Positions 41,973 through 50,552 of a DNA stretch of 63,887 nt are shown here, one piece after another. Both the position numbers and the translations under genes were made by a program. Source of the DNA: Raineyella sp964528755 (lineage in GTDB: Bacteria; Actinomycetota; Actinomycetes; Propionibacteriales; Propionibacteriaceae); the NCBI GenBank assembly GCA_964528755.1, contig CAZGWN010000006.1:1-63887 (forward strand). The letters run 5' to 3'. The stretch's first letter is position 1. The number at the start of each line of letters is the position of its first letter. The notes below the pieces were generated by a model, which did not search any database, was not told the DNA's origin, and was given only the letters and a program-made list of their open reading frames with translations.

Positions 41973-43295
41973 GTGAGCTCGCTCGAACCATCCCGTCATG
42001 ACACGCGACTGGACCCCTATTACGACCGCTACGCCGCCCGGGCCCTGGGCATGCGCGAGTCGGCCGTACGAGCTCTCTTCGCCGTCGCCAACCGGCCCGA
42101 GGTGGTCTCGTTGGCGGGCGGCATGCCGAACATCGCCGACCTACCCCTGGATGTCGTGGCCGACGCGCTGCACGACATGATCGTCTCCCCCGACGGTCCC
42201 AAGGCCCTCCAGTACGGCTCCGGCCAGGGCGAGCCGATGCTGCGCGAGCAGATCTGCGAGGTGATGGCGGAGGAGGGCGTCCGGGCCCACCCCGACGACG
42301 TCACCGTCACCGTCGGCTCCCAGCAGGGGCTCGATCTGGTCACCCGGATCTTCTGCGACCCCGGCGACGTGGTGCTCGCCGAGGCCCCCAGCTACGTCGG
42401 CGCGCTGAGCACCTTCGCCTCCTACCAGGCCGCTGTCGTGCACGTGGAGATGGACGAGGACGGGCTGGTCCCCGAGCGGCTCCGCGAGGCCGTGGTGACC
42501 CTGAGCGGGCAGGGGCGGCGGGTGAAGTTCCTCTACACCATCGCGAACTACAACAACCCGTCGGGGATCACCCAGACCCTCCGGCGGCGCCGGGAGATCA
42601 TCGACGTGGCACGGGAGACGGGCCTGCTGGTGGTCGAGGACAACCCGTACGGCCTGCTGGACCTGGAGGGCGAGCGGCTGCCCGCGCTGCGCTCGATGGA
42701 GGCCCAGCACGTGATCTACCTGGGGTCGTTCTCCAAGACCTTCTCCCCCGGCTTCCGGGTCGGCTGGGTGCTCGCTCCGCACGCGGTCCGGGAGAAGCTC
42801 GTGCTGGCCCAGGAGTCGGCCACCCTGTCCCCGCCGACGTTCTCCCAGTACGCCGTCTCGACCTACCTGCGCACCCACGACTGGCGCGGCCAGATCGACA
42901 TCTTCCGCGACATGTACCGCAAGCGCCGTGACGCGATGCTCGCCGCGCTGTCCGAGTTCATGCCGCCGGGCACCACCTGGACCCATCCGCTCGGCGGTTT
43001 CTTCGTCTGGTTGACCCTTCCCGAGGGCCTCGACTCCCAGGCGATGCTGCCCCGGGCGGTGACCAACCGGGTCGCCTATACGCCGGGCACCGCCTTCTAC
43101 GCCGACGGCCTGGGCGCCCGCAACATGCGGCTCTCGTACTGCTACCCGTCGCCGGAACGGATCCGGGAGGGTGTCCGCCGGCTCGGTGAGGTGCTCAACC
43201 GGGAGGATCAGCTCAACCGTACATTTGGGGTGCACACCGGCACCCACTCCCGTGGGGTGAGTGCCCAGAAGAGTCCCCGCCCCAACCAGGCCTGA
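41973..43295 (+). CDS. PLP-dependent class I/II aminotransferase
   Basis: The 440-residue fold-type I aminotransferase resembles 2-aminoadipate/MocR-type aminotransferase domains. It has VSLAGGMPNIADLP, LQYGSGQGEPMLREQI, YNNPSGITQTLRRRREI, VVEDNPYGLLDLEGERLP and the PLP-lysine segment YLGSFSKTFSPGFRVGW. There is no DNA-binding domain. GTG 41973 is used; a longer frame extends antisense into the acetyltransferase gene. It is followed after 22 bases by a D-Ala-D-Ala ligase-like gene, suggesting a role in amino acid supply for the cell wall or in a related ligation. The amino acid substrate is not known. Confidence 0.87.
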   Translation: MSSLEPSRHDTRLDPYYDRYAARALGMRESAVRALFAVANRPEVVSLAGGMPNIADLPLDVVADALHDMIVSPDGPKALQYGSGQGEPMLREQICEVMAEEGVRAHPDDVTVTVGSQQGLDLVTRIFCDPGDVVLAEAPSYVGALSTFASYQAAVVHVEMDEDGLVPERLREAVVTLSGQGRRVKFLYTIANYNNPSGITQTLRRRREIIDVARETGLLVVEDNPYGLLDLEGERLPALRSMEAQHVIYLGSFSKTFSPGFRVGWVLAPHAVREKLVLAQESATLSPPTFSQYAVSTYLRTHDWRGQIDIFRDMYRKRRDAMLAALSEFMPPGTTWTHPLGGFFVWLTLPEGLDSQAMLPRAVTNRVAYTPGTAFYADGLGARNMRLSYCYPSPERIREGVRRLGEVLNREDQLNRTFGVHTGTHSRGVSAQKSPRPNQA

Positions 43296-43317
43296 CCGTC
43301 AGCCGGAGGAGTCGACC

Positions 43318-44274
43318 ATGACCACAACCGCTGCCGAACTCGGCACCATCGTCGTCCTCGCCGGGGGGCTGTCCCACGAGCGCGACGTCTCGCTGCGTTC
43401 GGGTCGGAGGGTCTCCCAGGCGCTGCGTGAGCGGGGCTGCACCGTGGTGGAGGCGGATGTGGATTCGCGCCTGATCACCCTGCTCAACGACCTCACCGAT
43501 CCCGTCGTCATCCCGCTCATCCACGGGACCACCGGCGAGGACGGGTCGCTGCGCGAGGTGCTCCGGCTGCTCGGGGTGCCCTACGTGGGCGCGAGCGCGT
43601 CGGCCAGCAGGCTGGCCTTCGACAAGTCGATCGCCACACCGGTGATCCGGGCCTCCGGGATCACCACCCCGACCCAGATCACGCTGCCCGACGAGGTCTT
43701 CCGGGAACTCGGCGCCGCCGCCCTGATCCGGGCCCTGGGCGAGCGGATCGGGTTCCCGATGATGGTCAAGCCGTCCCGCAGCGGCTCCTCGCTGGGCTGC
43801 ACCCGGGTGGAGAGCGCGGCGGATCTGCCCTCGGCGATGGTCGGCGCATACGCGTACGGGGACGTGGCCGTGGTCGAGAGCTTCATCGAGGGCACCGAGG
43901 TCGCCGTCGGTGTGGTCGACCTGGGTGAGGGTCCGGTGGCCCTGCCGGCGGTGGAGATCCGCCCGGACTCGGGCTTCTACGACTACGCCTCCCGCTACAC
44001 CGCCGGGACGACCCGCTTCATCACCCCCGCCGAGGTCACCGACGACGTGGCCGCCGCCTGCGCCGAGATGGCCGTGGGGGTGCACGAACGCCTGGGTCTG
44101 CGCGACATCTCCCGCACCGACATCATCATCCGCGACAGCGTCCCGGTCTTCCTGGAGACCAACGTCGCCCCCGGGATGACGGAGACGTCGACGGTCCCGC
44201 TCGCCCTCGAGGCCGCCGGTCTCGACGTCGGCGAGGTCTACGAGACCCTGGTCCGCCTGGCCCGGTCCCGCTGA
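43318..44274 (+). CDS. ddl: D-alanine--D-alanine ligase-like ATP-grasp protein
   Basis: The 318-residue protein has the Ddl plan: VVLAGGLSHERDVSLRSGRRV at the N-terminus, PLIHGTTGEDGSLREVLRLLGVPYVGA, an ATP-grasp segment with MMVKPSRSGSSLGCTRV, VESFIEGTEVAVGVV and the C-terminal metal site FLETNVAPGMTETSTVP. Residues after this are short compared with typical Ddl (340-370). The enzyme would join two D-alanines, or a related pair, with ATP. It may be the main ligase or a second specialised one. GGAGGAG precedes the ATG. Confidence 0.82.
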   Translation: MTTTAAELGTIVVLAGGLSHERDVSLRSGRRVSQALRERGCTVVEADVDSRLITLLNDLTDPVVIPLIHGTTGEDGSLREVLRLLGVPYVGASASASRLAFDKSIATPVIRASGITTPTQITLPDEVFRELGAAALIRALGERIGFPMMVKPSRSGSSLGCTRVESAADLPSAMVGAYAYGDVAVVESFIEGTEVAVGVVDLGEGPVALPAVEIRPDSGFYDYASRYTAGTTRFITPAEVTDDVAAACAEMAVGVHERLGLRDISRTDIIIRDSVPVFLETNVAPGMTETSTVPLALEAAGLDVGEVYETLVRLARSR

Positions 44275-44285
44275 GTCCGGTCATC

Positions 44286-45056
44286 ATGGTCCGCATCCGC
44301 CTGCAACAGGTCGGTCTGATCCTGCTGGGCCTCGCCCTGGCGGCAGTGATGGTATCGCTGGGTCTGTGGCAGATGCAGGTCTTCGAGAACCAGGGCCAGG
44401 ACGGCGCCATCGCCCGGATGAACGAACCGGCGGTCGCCCTGACCTCGGTCGCCGGGCCCGGCACCCAGATCACCGACGGGTACGGTCGGACGGTCACCTT
44501 CAGCGGGCACTATCGGACCGACCGACAGGTCCTGTTGCCGGTCTCCGGGGATGTCGGCGGATATCGCGTCCTCACCCCGTTCGAGCTCGCCGATGGGACG
44601 TACGTACCCGTCCTCCGCGGCCGGATCGATGGAGGCGGGGCCCCCGACCCGCCGACCGGGACGATCGACCAGGCCGGTGTCCTGCTGGCCTCGGAGAAGC
44701 CCGGCGACAGCGGATCGACCGGATCCGGGTCCTCGGAACAGGGGCTGGATACGGTCTATCTGCCCGTCCTCGTCCAGCAGTGGGACGCGCCGATGATCGC
44801 CGGCTATGTCACCCTGCCGGCCGATCAGGCCGCCGCCCAGGGGCTGACGCCCGATCCGCCGGACCTCCCCTCGGGCCGCGGCTCGATCCAGAACCTCGGG
44901 TATGCCCTGCAGTGGTGGGTGTTCGCGGCCTGTGCGATCGGCTTCTCGCTCCACCTGGCCCGCCACATCGGGCTGGCCGCCGAGCGTCGCCGGCTGATCG
45001 CCCGCGGTCTGCTCGCCGAGGACGACGCCGGACCCTCCGCCGCCCATATGTCCTGA
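44286..45056 (+). CDS. SURF1 family protein
   Basis: The 256-residue membrane protein has the SURF1 plan: an N-terminal transmembrane helix ending in LGLWQMQVFENQ, an extracytoplasmic domain with VTFSGHYRTDRQVLLPV and a C-terminal helix with NLGYALQWWVFAACAIGF. SURF1 proteins help assemble cytochrome c oxidase, probably by handling heme a. It follows the ligase gene by 11 bases. No oxidase genes are in the window. Confidence 0.88.
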   Translation: MVRIRLQQVGLILLGLALAAVMVSLGLWQMQVFENQGQDGAIARMNEPAVALTSVAGPGTQITDGYGRTVTFSGHYRTDRQVLLPVSGDVGGYRVLTPFELADGTYVPVLRGRIDGGGAPDPPTGTIDQAGVLLASEKPGDSGSTGSGSSEQGLDTVYLPVLVQQWDAPMIAGYVTLPADQAAAQGLTPDPPDLPSGRGSIQNLGYALQWWVFAACAIGFSLHLARHIGLAAERRRLIARGLLAEDDAGPSAAHMS

Positions 45057-45090
45057 CCGACCCTTCTCCCCACGAACGGAGCACAATCCC

Positions 45091-45444
45091 ATGGATCCTC
45101 AGCAGGCCCCCGGTGTCGCCGGCGCCCTTCTCCGCTACCGCATCATGGCCTGGGTGGTCGGCTGTCTCCTGGTCGCCCTCGTCTGTGTCGCCATGCCCCT
45201 GAAGTACGGTCTGGGCATGCCCCGGCCGACCAGCTACATCGGCGTCGCGCACGGCTGGCTGTACATGGTGCTGCTGCTCACGGCATACGACCTGGGTCGT
45301 CGGGTGCGGTGGCCGTGGCGCAATCTGCTGCTCATCGCGCTGGCCGGCACCGTCCCGTTCCTGTCCTTTGTCGCGGAACGGTGGGTCACCCGCCACGTAC
45401 GACCGCTGCTCGACGCCGCCGAGCCGGCCCCCACGGCGTCTTGA
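45091..45444 (+). CDS. DUF3817 membrane protein
   Basis: The 117-residue protein has three transmembrane segments and the DUF3817 signature GVAHGWLYMVLLLTAYDLGRRVRWPW. The C-terminal segment LIALAGTVPFLSFVAERWVTR is also typical. Proteins of this family are often near SURF1 or cytochrome oxidase genes, in agreement with the gene 34 bases upstream. A strong terminator follows. Confidence 0.82.
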   Translation: MDPQQAPGVAGALLRYRIMAWVVGCLLVALVCVAMPLKYGLGMPRPTSYIGVAHGWLYMVLLLTAYDLGRRVRWPWRNLLLIALAGTVPFLSFVAERWVTRHVRPLLDAAEPAPTAS

Positions 45445-45449
45445 TGAAG

Positions 45450-45493
45450 GACGCTACGGCTCTCTAGGACGCATCCTAGAGAGCCGTAGCGTC
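45450..45493. terminator. Bidirectional terminator with 20-bp perfect stem
   Basis: Bases 45450-45469 (GACGCTACGGCTCTCTAGGA) pair perfectly with 45474-45493 around a CGCA loop. It lies between the converging DUF3817 and parB genes, so it probably stops transcription from both sides. Confidence 0.88.
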
Positions 45494-45518
45494 TCCGATC
45501 GTTCGCGCACGGACGGCC

Positions 45519-46544
45519 TCAGCCGCTCAACAGCCCCATGATCCGGTCGAGGTCGTCGTCGGTGGTGAACTCGACGACGATCTTCCCGCGCCGCCGGCCG
45601 CGGGTGATCTCCACCCGGGTGTCGAGGAACTCCCCCAACCTGGACGACTTCTCCAGCAGGCGCGGATCCACCGGACGGCTCGTCCGCCGGTCCCGGTCGG
45701 TGCCACGGACCCGAGCGGCGACAAGGTCCTCCGTGGCCCGGACCGACAGGCCACGGGAGACCACCAGATCGGCCAGCTCCTCCTGGTCGGTCGATCCGGG
45801 CAGGCCGAGCAGGGCCCGCGCGTGGCCCGCGGACAACTGACCGGTCGCGACGAGCCGTTGCACCCGCGGGGCGAGATTGAGCAGCCGCAGGGTGTTGGCC
45901 ACCTGGGAGCGGGACCGCTGGATCCGCGCCCCCAGCTCCTGTTGGGTGCAGCCGAAGTCGTCCATCATCTGCTGGTACGCGGCCGCCTCCTCCAGGGGGT
46001 TGAGCTGGACCCGATGAAGGTTCTCCAGCAACGCATCCCGCAGCATGTCATCATCGCCGGTCTGGCGCACGATGGCCGGTACGCGCTCCAGGCCCGCCTC
46101 CCGCGCGGCCCGCCACCGCCGCTCCCCCATGACCAACTCCCACGAGTCCGAGCCGTCGGCCCGGACCACGATCGGCTGGAGCAGGCCGACCTCGCGGATC
46201 GACCGGACGAGGTCGTCGAGCGCCTCGGGGTCGAACACCGTACGCGGCTGTCGGGGGTTGGGATGGATCGCTTCGGGCGGCAGCTCGGTGTAGTAGCCGT
46301 TGCTCGGGTCGACGGTGGGTCGATCGTCCGGCTCCGCCCGCTCGGTCTCCGGAGTCCCCGCCCGCCGGGCCCGGGCTTCCGAACGCTCCGTCGGGTGGTG
46401 GTCGGCCCGCCGTTGCTCGGGCGCCGGCCCGCCGGCCGGGTCGACGATGACGTGACGGTCGACCGGGTGAGGGGGCTCGGCCGGATCGGTGCTGGCAAAC
46501 AGCTCACCCAGGCCGCGGCCCAGTCCTGCGCGTCGCTCGGCCAT
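45519..46544 (-). CDS. parB: Chromosome partitioning protein ParB
   Basis: The 341-residue ParB begins with the conserved RRAGLGRGLGELF segment. A variable acidic linker follows, then the CTPase/N-terminal domain (LPPEAIHPNPRQPRTVFDPEALDDLVRSI, with GERRWRAAREAGL and the ENLHRVQLNPLEEA box). A central helix-turn-helix binds parS (TQQELGARIQRSRSQVANTLRLLNL). The C-terminal dimerisation domain ends the protein. It loads on parS sites, slides as a CTP-dependent clamp and guides origin segregation with ParA. Its ATG overlaps the parA stop. Confidence 0.95.
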   Translation of the reverse strand: MAERRAGLGRGLGELFASTDPAEPPHPVDRHVIVDPAGGPAPEQRRADHHPTERSEARARRAGTPETERAEPDDRPTVDPSNGYYTELPPEAIHPNPRQPRTVFDPEALDDLVRSIREVGLLQPIVVRADGSDSWELVMGERRWRAAREAGLERVPAIVRQTGDDDMLRDALLENLHRVQLNPLEEAAAYQQMMDDFGCTQQELGARIQRSRSQVANTLRLLNLAPRVQRLVATGQLSAGHARALLGLPGSTDQEELADLVVSRGLSVRATEDLVAARVRGTDRDRRTSRPVDPRLLEKSSRLGEFLDTRVEITRGRRRGKIVVEFTTDDDLDRIMGLLSG

Positions 46545-47470
46545 CACCGCACCCCCGCGCCGCGCTGCGCCAGCTCCTCGGCGGCGGCCAGATAGGCCTG
46601 TCCGCCGGCGGAGGCGGGTTGATAGGACAGAATCGTCTGGCCGTAGCTGGGCGCCTCCGCGACCCGTACGGAGCGGGGGATCACCGTCTCCATGGTCTCC
46701 TTGCCGAAGAACTCCCGAACCTGGTCGGCGACGTCGGACGACAGTCTCGTCCGTCCGTCGTACATCGTCAGCAGCACCGTGCTGAGGTCGAGGTCGGGGT
46801 TGATGTTCTCCCGGACCATGGTGATCGACCGCTGGAGTTGCGACAGACCCTCCAGTGCGTAGTACTCGCACTGGATCGGGATGAGCAGCTCACGGGCCGC
46901 GACGAAGGCGTTGACGGTCAGCAACCCGAGCGACGGCGGGCAGTCGATGATGACGTAGTCGACCTCGTGGTCGGCCAGGAAGGTGTCGATCGCCCGGCGG
47001 AGCCGTGTTTCACGTGAAACAACCGAGACCAGCTCGATCTCCGCCCCGGCCAGATCCATCGTCGCAACGGCCACCCGCAGGTTCGGCGCCTCGGGGGAGT
47101 CCTGCAGGACATCGGCCAGCCCCGAGCCGCCCAGCAGCGCCTCGTACGTCCCCGCCTCACCGTCGCGGTGACCGACCCCCAGCGCGGTCGAGGCATTGCC
47201 CTGCGGATCGAGGTCGATGACGACCACCCGGAGTCCGCCGCACGCCAGCCCCGCCGCCAGGTTGACGGCGGTCGTGGTCTTGCCGACCCCGCCCTTCTGA
47301 TTGACCACGGCCATCACGCGCGCGGTCGCGGGTCGGGGGAGCGCGACGCCTGTTTCACGTGAAACACCGGCCAGATCGTCCGGCTCGGGGATCTCGGGGG
47401 TCTCCGGGGTGTCGAAGAACGCACGTCTGGGCCCCTGAGGGACCTTCGTGCGCCGCTTGGTCAGAGCCAT
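46544..47470 (-). CDS. parA: Chromosome partitioning ATPase ParA
   Basis: The 308-residue ParA has a deviant Walker A KGGVGKTT (59-66), VVVIDLDPQGNASTAL, IDCPPSLGLLTVNAF and the C-terminal DNA-contact region. ATG 47470 is chosen because the family N-terminus starts soon after it and AAAGG precedes it; the frame upstream has no similarity. Two perfect parS sites lie inside the gene, each read as Val-Ser-Arg-Glu-Thr in the protein. It partners ParB in origin segregation. Confidence 0.95.
   Translation of the reverse strand: MALTKRRTKVPQGPRRAFFDTPETPEIPEPDDLAGVSRETGVALPRPATARVMAVVNQKGGVGKTTTAVNLAAGLACGGLRVVVIDLDPQGNASTALGVGHRDGEAGTYEALLGGSGLADVLQDSPEAPNLRVAVATMDLAGAEIELVSVVSRETRLRRAIDTFLADHEVDYVIIDCPPSLGLLTVNAFVAARELLIPIQCEYYALEGLSQLQRSITMVRENINPDLDLSTVLLTMYDGRTRLSSDVADQVREFFGKETMETVIPRSVRVAEAPSYGQTILSYQPASAGGQAYLAAAEELAQRGAGVR
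47006..47021. promoter_or_regulatory. parS: parS site (perfect)
   Basis: TGTTTCACGTGAAACA, the 16-bp palindromic ParB-binding consensus, occurs without mismatch inside the parA coding region. Confidence 0.95.
47351..47366. promoter_or_regulatory. parS: parS site (perfect)
   Basis: A second exact TGTTTCACGTGAAACA lies 345 bases from the first, near the 5' end of parA. Origin-proximal clusters of parS are typical of ParABS chromosomes. Confidence 0.95.
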
Positions 47471-47885
47471 GGGGGTACCTTTCGCAGCACGGCAGGATTC
47501 CGGTGACGACGTCCTCGCATCGGACGTCCGAATGACATCCTTGGGATTCCATTTTACGACGTGACGCGCCCGTGTGCATGCCGGCACGTTCGCCATGCCG
47601 CGTCCGTACTACCTCGCTGTCGACATCGACCTCGACATCGACCTCGACATCGGCGCCGACCATCCGGCCCGACCGGCCGCCGGGACCGGATCGGCGCCGG
47701 TGCAGGTCGATGCGGTCCGATACGCCTGTCTACAGACCTATTGCCATCACGCTAGACACCCTGAGAGACCGCGATCCTCACCGACCGCCGCGATCCGGCC
47801 GCCTCCGACGCCCCGTACAGGCATCGGTATCGGCGCCCGAACCGGTGCCGATACCGGTGGATCCTTCGGGGATGAGCACACAATT

Positions 47886-47945
47886 TCCACCGGTACGACG
47901 TCCACCGGTACGACCTCCAGCGGTGCGACATCGACCGGTACGACG
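47886..47945. repeat. 15-bp tandem repeat, four copies, CCGGTACG type
   Basis: Four consecutive 15-base units of the form TCCACCGGTACGACG occupy exactly 60 bases, with changes in the third and fourth copies. The block is preceded by CAATT. The same core, CAATTTC(C/G)ACCGGTACG, recurs on the other side of the origin at 62601-62617. Confidence 0.85.
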
Positions 47946-47988
47946 GAGGACCAGCGGCGGCTTCGGTTGACGCACGCCTACCCGCCCA

Positions 47989-48004
47989 CGTTTCACGTGG
48001 AACG
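47989..48004. promoter_or_regulatory. Degenerate parS-like site
   Basis: CGTTTCACGTGGAACG keeps the CACGTG centre of parS and differs from the consensus at three positions. It lies just before the rsmG stop codon and might be a weak ParB site. Confidence 0.45.
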
Positions 48005-48013
48005 TCCGCATCC

Positions 48014-48673
48014 TCAGGATCGCCGCAGTCGAACCACCGTGGTCGGATCCGTACGCGGATCCGCGCGCACCTTCAGCACATCGGCCCGCATCCGGGACCG
48101 GGCCAGAGCCGGAGCAGCGGCCGCCACCTCATCAACCGCTCCGGCGCCCTTGAGCGCCAGGACCTGTCCACCGTGGGCGAGCAGGGGGGCACACCAGCCG
48201 ATCAGTCGGGTCAGCCGTCCGACCGCACGAGAGGTGACGACATCGAAGCCTGCCTCCGTGTCGTAGTCCTCGGCCCGGGACCGGACCACCCGCACCCGAT
48301 CGGTCACCCCGAGCTCCGCTCCGGCCTCGGTGAGAAAGGTGACCCGCCGCTGGATCGGTTCGAGTAACGTGAGGTCGACATCCGGACGGGCCAGCGCGAT
48401 CACCAGCCCCGGGAGTCCGGCGCCGGACCCGACATCGGCGACTGTCGCGCCGTCGGGGATGAGATCGACCACCGCGGCGCAGTTGAGGATGTGGCGGCTC
48501 CACACACGTCCGCCCTCCCGCGGACCGAGGAGTCCCCACTCGATCCCGCGGCCGGCCAGCAACTGTGCGTACCGCATCGCGGCGTCGGCCCGCTCCCCGA
48601 AGATCGCCCGCACCAACCCGGGATCGACCTCCTCGAGTGCATCCGGCGAGCCGACCCCCGCGGCACCCACCAC
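48014..48673 (-). CDS. rsmG: 16S rRNA (guanine527-N7)-methyltransferase
   Basis: The 219-residue enzyme methylates G527 of 16S rRNA in the 530 loop with SAM. The motif VADVGSGAGLPGLVIALARPD near residue 78 is the SAM-binding site. WSRHILNCAAVVDLIP precedes it and TSRAVGRLTRLIGWCAPLL follows. Loss of RsmG typically gives low-level streptomycin resistance. It is part of the conserved run rsmG-jag-yidC-yidD-rnpA-rpmH on one strand. Confidence 0.94.
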   Translation of the reverse strand: MVGAAGVGSPDALEEVDPGLVRAIFGERADAAMRYAQLLAGRGIEWGLLGPREGGRVWSRHILNCAAVVDLIPDGATVADVGSGAGLPGLVIALARPDVDLTLLEPIQRRVTFLTEAGAELGVTDRVRVVRSRAEDYDTEAGFDVVTSRAVGRLTRLIGWCAPLLAHGGQVLALKGAGAVDEVAAAAPALARSRMRADVLKVRADPRTDPTTVVRLRRS

Positions 48674-48678
48674 CGCGA

Positions 48679-49365
48679 TCAGTCCCGCGCGCTCGTCACG
48701 ACAACGCGCCGCTGCGGCTCTTCGCCCTCGGACTCCGAGTGCAGCCCGGCAGCCGCCACCGCGTCGTGCACGACCTTGCGCTCGAACGGGTTCATCGGGG
48801 AGAGGCGGACCGGCTCACCGGTGGCGCGGACCTCCTCGATCGCATCGGCTGCCAGATCCGCCAGCTCCCTGCGCCGACGGTCCCGGTGGCCGGCGATGTC
48901 GAGCATCAGTCGGCTGCGATGACCGGTCTCGGCCAGGACGGCCAGCCGGGCCAGTTCCTGGAGCGCGTCGAGCACCTCGCCGTTGCGCCCGACGAGCACC
49001 TCGCTGTCGGTGATGACCGCCACATGGGCACGGCCGGACTCGATGAAGGTGTCGATGTCGCCGTCGAGATCGGCGATGTCGAGGAGTTCCTCCAGATAGT
49101 CCGCCGCGACCTCGCTCTCGACATCAAGCGGACCCTCGGGCTCCGCCCCGTCGTCCTCCGCCCCGTCGTCCTCGGCCGGGTCGACCTCGGCCGGGTCGAC
49201 CACATGGTCGTCGGCTTCCTCCACACCCTCGGCAATCGGCGCGTCCGCAGCCTGCTCGGCCACCCGGTCGGCTTCGTCCTCGGTCGCCTCCTGCGCCCCG
49301 GCGTCCAGCTCTTCATCGGCGGCGGAGCGGGAATCGCGATCCTCGCTGATGTCGGTCTCACTCAT
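48679..49365 (-). CDS. jag: Jag/SpoIIIJ-associated RNA-binding protein
   Basis: The 228-residue protein has a long acidic, Asp/Glu/Ala-rich N-terminal region (about residues 1-85). A KH-like domain follows (HVAVITDSEVLVGRNGEVLDALQELARLAV), then a C-terminal R3H domain (RRRRELADLAADAIEEVRATGEPVRLSPMNPFERKVVHDAV). It binds RNA and accompanies YidC in nearly all Gram-positive genomes. The ATG at 49365 is the start closest to the acidic region; GAGGAG lies 10 bases upstream. Confidence 0.9.
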   Translation of the reverse strand: MSETDISEDRDSRSAADEELDAGAQEATEDEADRVAEQAADAPIAEGVEEADDHVVDPAEVDPAEDDGAEDDGAEPEGPLDVESEVAADYLEELLDIADLDGDIDTFIESGRAHVAVITDSEVLVGRNGEVLDALQELARLAVLAETGHRSRLMLDIAGHRDRRRRELADLAADAIEEVRATGEPVRLSPMNPFERKVVHDAVAAAGLHSESEGEEPQRRVVVTSARD

Positions 49366-49409
49366 CTGCTGTGTACTCCTCGGTGGATGTCCGGGCTCGC
49401 CCCGGACCC

Positions 49410-50540
49410 TCAATGCTTACGCTTGCCTTGGCCGGCGCGGCTCGCGCCCTGGCCACTGCGGCTAGCGCCCTGACCGCTGCGCTTGGCCCGGGACTGCTGC
49501 TGAGGCTGGTGGCGATTCTGGGACGGGGAACCGTCCGGTCGTGACGCCGACTTCTTCTTCTTGGCCGGCTGCGTCTTCGCGGCCGCTGCGGCCGCCGCCT
49601 CCTCGGCCTTGAGTTCCTCGATCCGGGCCTTCGTCAGCTTGTCACCGGGTCGTACCCGACGGGGGTTCACGCCCTTGGCGCGCACCCGATCCTCCCAGGC
49701 CAGGTACGCCGGCGTACCGGGGGAGGGGTTGTTGCGGATGATCCACTCCTGCTGGGCCATCGACCACACCGTGGTGGTCAGCAGATAGACCAGGACACCG
49801 ACCGGGATCGTCGCGCCGAAGAACACGTACATGGCCGGGAAGAGATACAGCATCATCTTCTGCTGCTGGGCCATCGGGCCCTGCATGGCGGCCGGCGACA
49901 TGTTCCGGGTCATCATCTGCCGCTGGGTCAGGAACTGTGCGGCGACCATCACCAGCGTCATGATCGCGGTGAGGACCTGGACGCCGCCGAAACCATCCGT
50001 CATCGGCCAGAAGCGCCCGGACAGCGGCACCCCGAAGATGGTGGCATTCTGCAGCGAGTCGAGCAGGTGCTGATTCTCCGGGCCGGCGATCCACGATCCG
50101 CGGGCAATGCCGCGGGACGCCCCGTCGATCACCCGGTAGAGCGCCAGGAAGAACGGCATCTGGATGAGCAGGGGGAGACAGGACGCCATGGGATTGACGC
50201 CCTCCTCCTTGTAGAGCTTCATCGTCTCCTGGCCGAGCCGCTCGCGGTCGTCGGCGTACTTCTTCTGCAGTTCCTGCAGCTTGGGCTGCAACTCCTGCAT
50301 GCCGCGGGTGCTGTTGATCTGCCGGACGAACAGCGGAATCATCGCGGCTCGCACGACGACGGTCAGCAGCACGATAGACAGGCTCCACGCCCATCCGGAA
50401 CCCGAGCCGAAGATCGGGGACAGCAACCAGTGGAAACCCACCATGATGCCCGACACCAGCCAGTACAGGGGTTGGGCAATGGTTTGGAAGAAGTCGTTGA
50501 TCCCGGCCAGTGGGACCAGCAGTGAATCGAGCAGTTCCAT
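49410..50540 (-). CDS. yidC: Membrane protein insertase YidC
   Basis: The 376-residue insertase has five to six transmembrane segments and the YidC core: WSLSIVLLTVVVRAAMIPLFVRQ with the hydrophilic-groove Arg, ELQPKLQELQKKYADDRERL in the cytoplasmic loop and NPMASCLPLLIQMPFFLALYRVI. The C-terminal tail is basic and repetitive (a SGQGASR unit occurs more than once), probably for ribosome contact. It inserts and folds membrane proteins alone or with SecYEG. Confidence 0.95.
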   Translation of the reverse strand: MELLDSLLVPLAGINDFFQTIAQPLYWLVSGIMVGFHWLLSPIFGSGSGWAWSLSIVLLTVVVRAAMIPLFVRQINSTRGMQELQPKLQELQKKYADDRERLGQETMKLYKEEGVNPMASCLPLLIQMPFFLALYRVIDGASRGIARGSWIAGPENQHLLDSLQNATIFGVPLSGRFWPMTDGFGGVQVLTAIMTLVMVAAQFLTQRQMMTRNMSPAAMQGPMAQQQKMMLYLFPAMYVFFGATIPVGVLVYLLTTTVWSMAQQEWIIRNNPSPGTPAYLAWEDRVRAKGVNPRRVRPGDKLTKARIEELKAEEAAAAAAAKTQPAKKKKSASRPDGSPSQNRHQPQQQSRAKRSGQGASRSGQGASRAGQGKRKH

Positions 50541-50552
50541 CGGTGGTGACCT

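Larger units (their letters stand above)
47471..48013. other. parA-rsmG gap, 543 bp of repeats
   Basis: No gene is credible here. The gap holds a 12-bp tandem repeat (CGACATCGACCT, about 2.8 copies from 47621) and a 15-bp tandem repeat (47886-47945). At its end, 47989-48004, is a degenerate parS-like sequence CGTTTCACGTGGAACG. Reading frames in both directions here are by-products of the repeats. Confidence 0.7.

Noticed and set aside
47571..48266. Possible proteins in the parA-rsmG gap (for example a VDVEVDVD-rich product)
   Set aside because: They arise from the 12-bp and 15-bp DNA repeats and lack ribosome-binding sites.
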